Source of the DNA: an uncultured Crocinitomix sp.
GTDB taxonomy: Bacteria; Bacteroidota; Bacteroidia; Flavobacteriales_D; Crocinitomicaceae
Assembly (NCBI GenBank): GCA_937136425.1
Contig: CAKZON010000110.1
Location: forward strand, 62,001-126,000
Length of the DNA: 64,000 nucleotides
Direction of reading: 5' to 3'
The notes beneath the pieces are model-generated. The model was not told the DNA's origin. It did not search any database and saw nothing but the letters and a program-made list of their open reading frames with translations. Shown here in pieces: positions 61,330 through 64,000 of this stretch. Every line of letters starts with the position of its first letter. Position 1 is the stretch's first letter. The position numbers and the translations under genes are program-made.

Positions 61330-64000
61330 ATGAAAAAATTTAATATGAAGAAAAAAGCACTACTATTAGGTTCATTACCGGCACTTGCGATTGCAGCCGG
61401 TCTATTCGTTTATACCTCAGAGGGTTCTGAAGGTGTTTACGAACAGCGACTCTCCTCTCATTTGGATGCTAGCGAAGCTGGTATTGAAGGAGCGTTTGAA
61501 TATTACGAATTGTTAAAAGGTGATTATACGCAAGAACAATGGGAACGCGCTCGAGCTTCTGCAATGTCTGTAGCTCAGAACCGTGCAACATTTAATTGGA
61601 TTGATCAAGGTCCAGATAACGTTGGAGGTAGAACAAGAGGTATTGCCGTAGATCGAAACAATGTTAACCACTTGTATGCAGGATCTGTATCTGGAGGACT
61701 TTATAAGTCAATTAACAGAGCCAGTACTTGGAGCCGAGTAGATGAATTTGACGTTAACTTGTCTATTTCTTCTATCTGTCAAACTCCTGACGGAAATTTT
61801 TATGTTGGTACTGGACATAGTGCTGATCAAATTGGCGGTTTCGAAGATAGTGGAGGAAATGGTTACGGTTTTTATAAAGAAGAAGCTGATGGATCATGGT
61901 CTTTAGTTAGCGGAACTGAATCTTGGCAATTTATTAACGAAGTTGTTTCAGATGACGTTAATAACACGGTTTGGATTGCAAGTAGCAACGGTTTAGATAA
62001 ATATGATCCTGTAACAGGAACAATTACTGACGTTGATGCATTCCCTTCTGGCGCATGTAGAGCTTTATCAATTTCTAAAGATGGTCAAGTAATTATTGGA
62101 CATTCAACTGGAGCAGGATCGAAAGTATATGTTTCAACCAATGGTGGTGGAAGTTTTACTGATGTTTCTGCAATTGGAGAAGATCCTGGTGTAATCAATA
62201 TGATTTCAGTAGGACGTTGCGAATTTGCAATTAGTCATGAAAAAGTAGACGGTCTTTACCGTGTTTATGCTTCATGTGCTTCAGGTCAGTTAGAAGGAAT
62301 TTGGCGTTCAGCTAATAACGGATTGGCTTGGGAAAGAATTGCTCCTGCTTATGATGGAACTCCAGGTGGATTCTCTCCATTTACTTCAGGAGGATCTGGC
62401 CAAGGTGGTTATAACAATATTATAACTGTTGTACCTGGTGCACCAGATAGAATTATTTTAGGTGGTGTTGATTGTTATTCATGGTCAACTACAGGAAACT
62501 GGGAACAAATTTCACAATGGTTCTTACCTCCTACTTTTGATCGTTATGTACACGCTGATAACCACGAAATGGTTTGGGATCAGTGGGGAAGATTTTATAT
62601 TGGAAATGATGGTGGTGTTGCATTCTCTGACAACGCAAACACTTTAGATCCTGAATTTCACCCAGCAAATAGAGGTTACAACGTAACACAATTTTACGCA
62701 ATTGGAGCTTCTGCTCACGGAGATGTAATTGGTGGAGCTCAAGATAACGGTACTCAAGCAAATTATCACACTGGAACAACTTACCAAGAACATAGAGAAG
62801 TTGGTGGTGGAGATGGATTCTCATGTGACATTTCTTTTATTAATAGAAATTTAGCATTCGGTTCAATTTACTTTTCAGCTGTTTACAGAACTTCTGATAG
62901 AGGTTTAAACGGTGACCAATTTGGCCCTGAAGAATTCATTGATGGAAATGGAATTCCTTGTAATGCAGGAGCTACTGACGGAACAGGATGTGGTGAGTTT
63001 AACACTACATTCGAAATGTGGGAGCATCCTAATGATTTAGCTTCAACAGATACTTTATCTTATATTGCTTCTCAAGGTTATGAGGCTGGAGACATTGTAG
63101 ATGTACCATCTGCTACTGCTCAAACTACTATTCCTTATGAAACTCCAATTGATATTGTTTATGACGATACATTGTTTGCTGATACTGATTTAACAACGGA
63201 AGACATTACTGTAATTGATGAATTAACTGGTGCAGCATTTAACTTAGGTGTTTTAGATTGGTCTTTCATCTTTGGAGGTCCTGATATTTCTATCGGAGAT
63301 AGTTTATTAATTACAGGTGTTGAAGAAGATGATACTGTAATTGTAGAAAGCTTTACTACATCTGATCACTACTACGGTACTAACCCTTTAAAACCAGGTG
63401 AAGTAATTGATATGGGTGCTGATGATCAAATCTATAATGTTGCATGGGATACTATACGTTGTCAAGATCCTTTCCAATCATGGTTTGCCCTTGACATGGG
63501 TGGATCTAACGGATTATGGATGACTCGTAACGCTTTAAGATTCTCTGCACCTTCTCAAGGATGGCTTAAAGTTGCTGACGGTCTAGGTGGAATCTCAATT
63601 ATGGAATTCTCTAAAGACGGAAATCACTTATTCATTGGAACATCTGGAGGTGCTCTTTGGAGATTAAGCGGATTTAACGCAGCTTATTCACCAACTGAAG
63701 TATTAGATGGTGGACCTGCTGATGGAGGTGTTGTTCGTGATACTATTGTTGATGGTCATGGAGTTAAACATGTTATGGAATTAAAACAATTAACTTCTTT
63801 CGGGTCAATTGTTACAGGTTTAGCAAGTGGACCACTTGATAATCCAGATTTATTAGTTGTGACATTAGGTACATTTAGCTCTGCAAGAGTTAGAAGATCA
63901 ACAAATGCAACTGGTGCTTCACCAACGTTTAATACAATTGCTACTTTCCCTAACACTGGAGAAGGTGAATTGGCTGGAGGAATTCCTTGTTACTCTGTAA
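61330..64000 (+). CDS. Large secreted BNR/sortilin-type repeat protein, 5' part
   Basis: An open frame of at least 890 codons that runs off the window. The start is the ATG at 61330 or 61345; both give a signal peptide (KKKALLLGSLPALAIAAGLFVY). From about residue 95 it reads WIDQGPDNVGGRTRGIAVDRNNVNHLYAGSVSGGLYKS..., a BNR/VPS10-type beta-propeller. Later GGSGQGGYNN and RYVHADNHEMVWDQWGRFYIGNDGG continue the repeat series. Such proteins in Bacteroidota usually end with a T9SS sorting domain, but that end is not in the window. It is probably an adhesin or extracellular binding protein; no catalytic motif is seen. Confidence 0.85.
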   Translation, partial: MKKFNMKKKALLLGSLPALAIAAGLFVYTSEGSEGVYEQRLSSHLDASEAGIEGAFEYYELLKGDYTQEQWERARASAMSVAQNRATFNWIDQGPDNVGGRTRGIAVDRNNVNHLYAGSVSGGLYKSINRASTWSRVDEFDVNLSISSICQTPDGNFYVGTGHSADQIGGFEDSGGNGYGFYKEEADGSWSLVSGTESWQFINEVVSDDVNNTVWIASSNGLDKYDPVTGTITDVDAFPSGACRALSISKDGQVIIGHSTGAGSKVYVSTNGGGSFTDVSAIGEDPGVINMISVGRCEFAISHEKVDGLYRVYASCASGQLEGIWRSANNGLAWERIAPAYDGTPGGFSPFTSGGSGQGGYNNIITVVPGAPDRIILGGVDCYSWSTTGNWEQISQWFLPPTFDRYVHADNHEMVWDQWGRFYIGNDGGVAFSDNANTLDPEFHPANRGYNVTQFYAIGASAHGDVIGGAQDNGTQANYHTGTTYQEHREVGGGDGFSCDISFINRNLAFGSIYFSAVYRTSDRGLNGDQFGPEEFIDGNGIPCNAGATDGTGCGEFNTTFEMWEHPNDLASTDTLSYIASQGYEAGDIVDVPSATAQTTIPYETPIDIVYDDTLFADTDLTTEDITVIDELTGAAFNLGVLDWSFIFGGPDISIGDSLLITGVEEDDTVIVESFTTSDHYYGTNPLKPGEVIDMGADDQIYNVAWDTIRCQDPFQSWFALDMGGSNGLWMTRNALRFSAPSQGWLKVADGLGGISIMEFSKDGNHLFIGTSGGALWRLSGFNAAYSPTEVLDGGPADGGVVRDTIVDGHGVKHVMELKQLTSFGSIVTGLASGPLDNPDLLVVTLGTFSSARVRRSTNATGASPTFNTIATFPNTGEGELAGGIPCYSV

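Noticed and set aside
1-64000. Search for a defence, toxin-antitoxin, secondary-metabolite or CRISPR system.
   Set aside because: Reading both strands I found no gene cluster with the needed components; small paired genes here have other explanations.

Overview
The window (about 35% G+C by eye) is a chromosomal segment of a member of the Bacteroidota, most likely a marine or aquatic Flavobacteriales-type organism. The evidence is a set of secreted proteins with type IX secretion (T9SS) C-terminal sorting domains, a TonB-dependent receptor paired with a DUF4249 lipoprotein, DUF5686 and DUF6340 proteins, a short (289 aa) RpoD-type sigma factor, and promoters of the Bacteroidota form (TTTG, about 19 nt, TAnnTTTG). 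Shine-Dalgarno sequences are mostly absent. I see no insertion sequence, prophage, CRISPR array, rRNA or tRNA gene, so this reads as core chromosome with lineage-specific secreted proteins.

Layout. 1-4 kb: the 3' end of pnp, then small accessory genes (outer-membrane barrel, effector-binding protein, DUF1801, DUF6340 lipoprotein). 4.2-5.3 kb: an HtrA-type protease with one PDZ domain. 5.6-15 kb: a block of T9SS cargo, namely an M43 metalloprotease, an S8 protease, two giant SprB-repeat proteins with related tails and a 117-aa secreted orphan. 15.1-18.7 kb: a sulfate assimilation operon on the minus strand (rrf2 regulator, DUF2061 gene, cysH, cysD, cysN). Inverted repeats sit in both of its likely promoters, and the cysteine pattern of CysH fits direct reduction of APS. 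19.3-25.6 kb: rpoD, an ABC exporter, rpmH, purK, an acyltransferase, purE and a MarR regulator. 25.7-34.4 kb: DUF3817, the TonB receptor/DUF4249 pair, aroQ, xerD, ribD, an EamA transporter, a lipoprotein hydrolase and a small secreted orphan. 34.5-52.9 kb: envelope and peptide-use genes, namely DUF5686, two M1 peptidases, two POT peptide transporters with extra soluble insertions, an ACMSD-like amidohydrolase and an M16 protease pair. 53-61 kb: dnaB, a GATase-like secreted protein, porE, a cvpA-family gene and lipA. 61.3 kb to the end: the 5' part of a large BNR/sortilin-type secreted protein that runs off the window.

Taken together, the segment describes a protein- and peptide-degrading lifestyle: T9SS-secreted proteases (M43, S8, M1) outside, an M16 pair and a lipoprotein M1 peptidase in the envelope, and POT carriers to bring di- and tripeptides in. 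PorE, a periplasmic part of the T9SS machinery, is encoded in the same window.

I did not find a clear, wholly new multi-gene system. The best leads are the predicted Rrf2 operators and the DUF2061 protein in the sulfate operon, several genes whose -7 promoter box lies only 4-7 nt before the start codon (predicted leaderless mRNAs), the soluble insertions in the two POT transporters, and two symmetric elements upstream of the 33985 gene and of porE.
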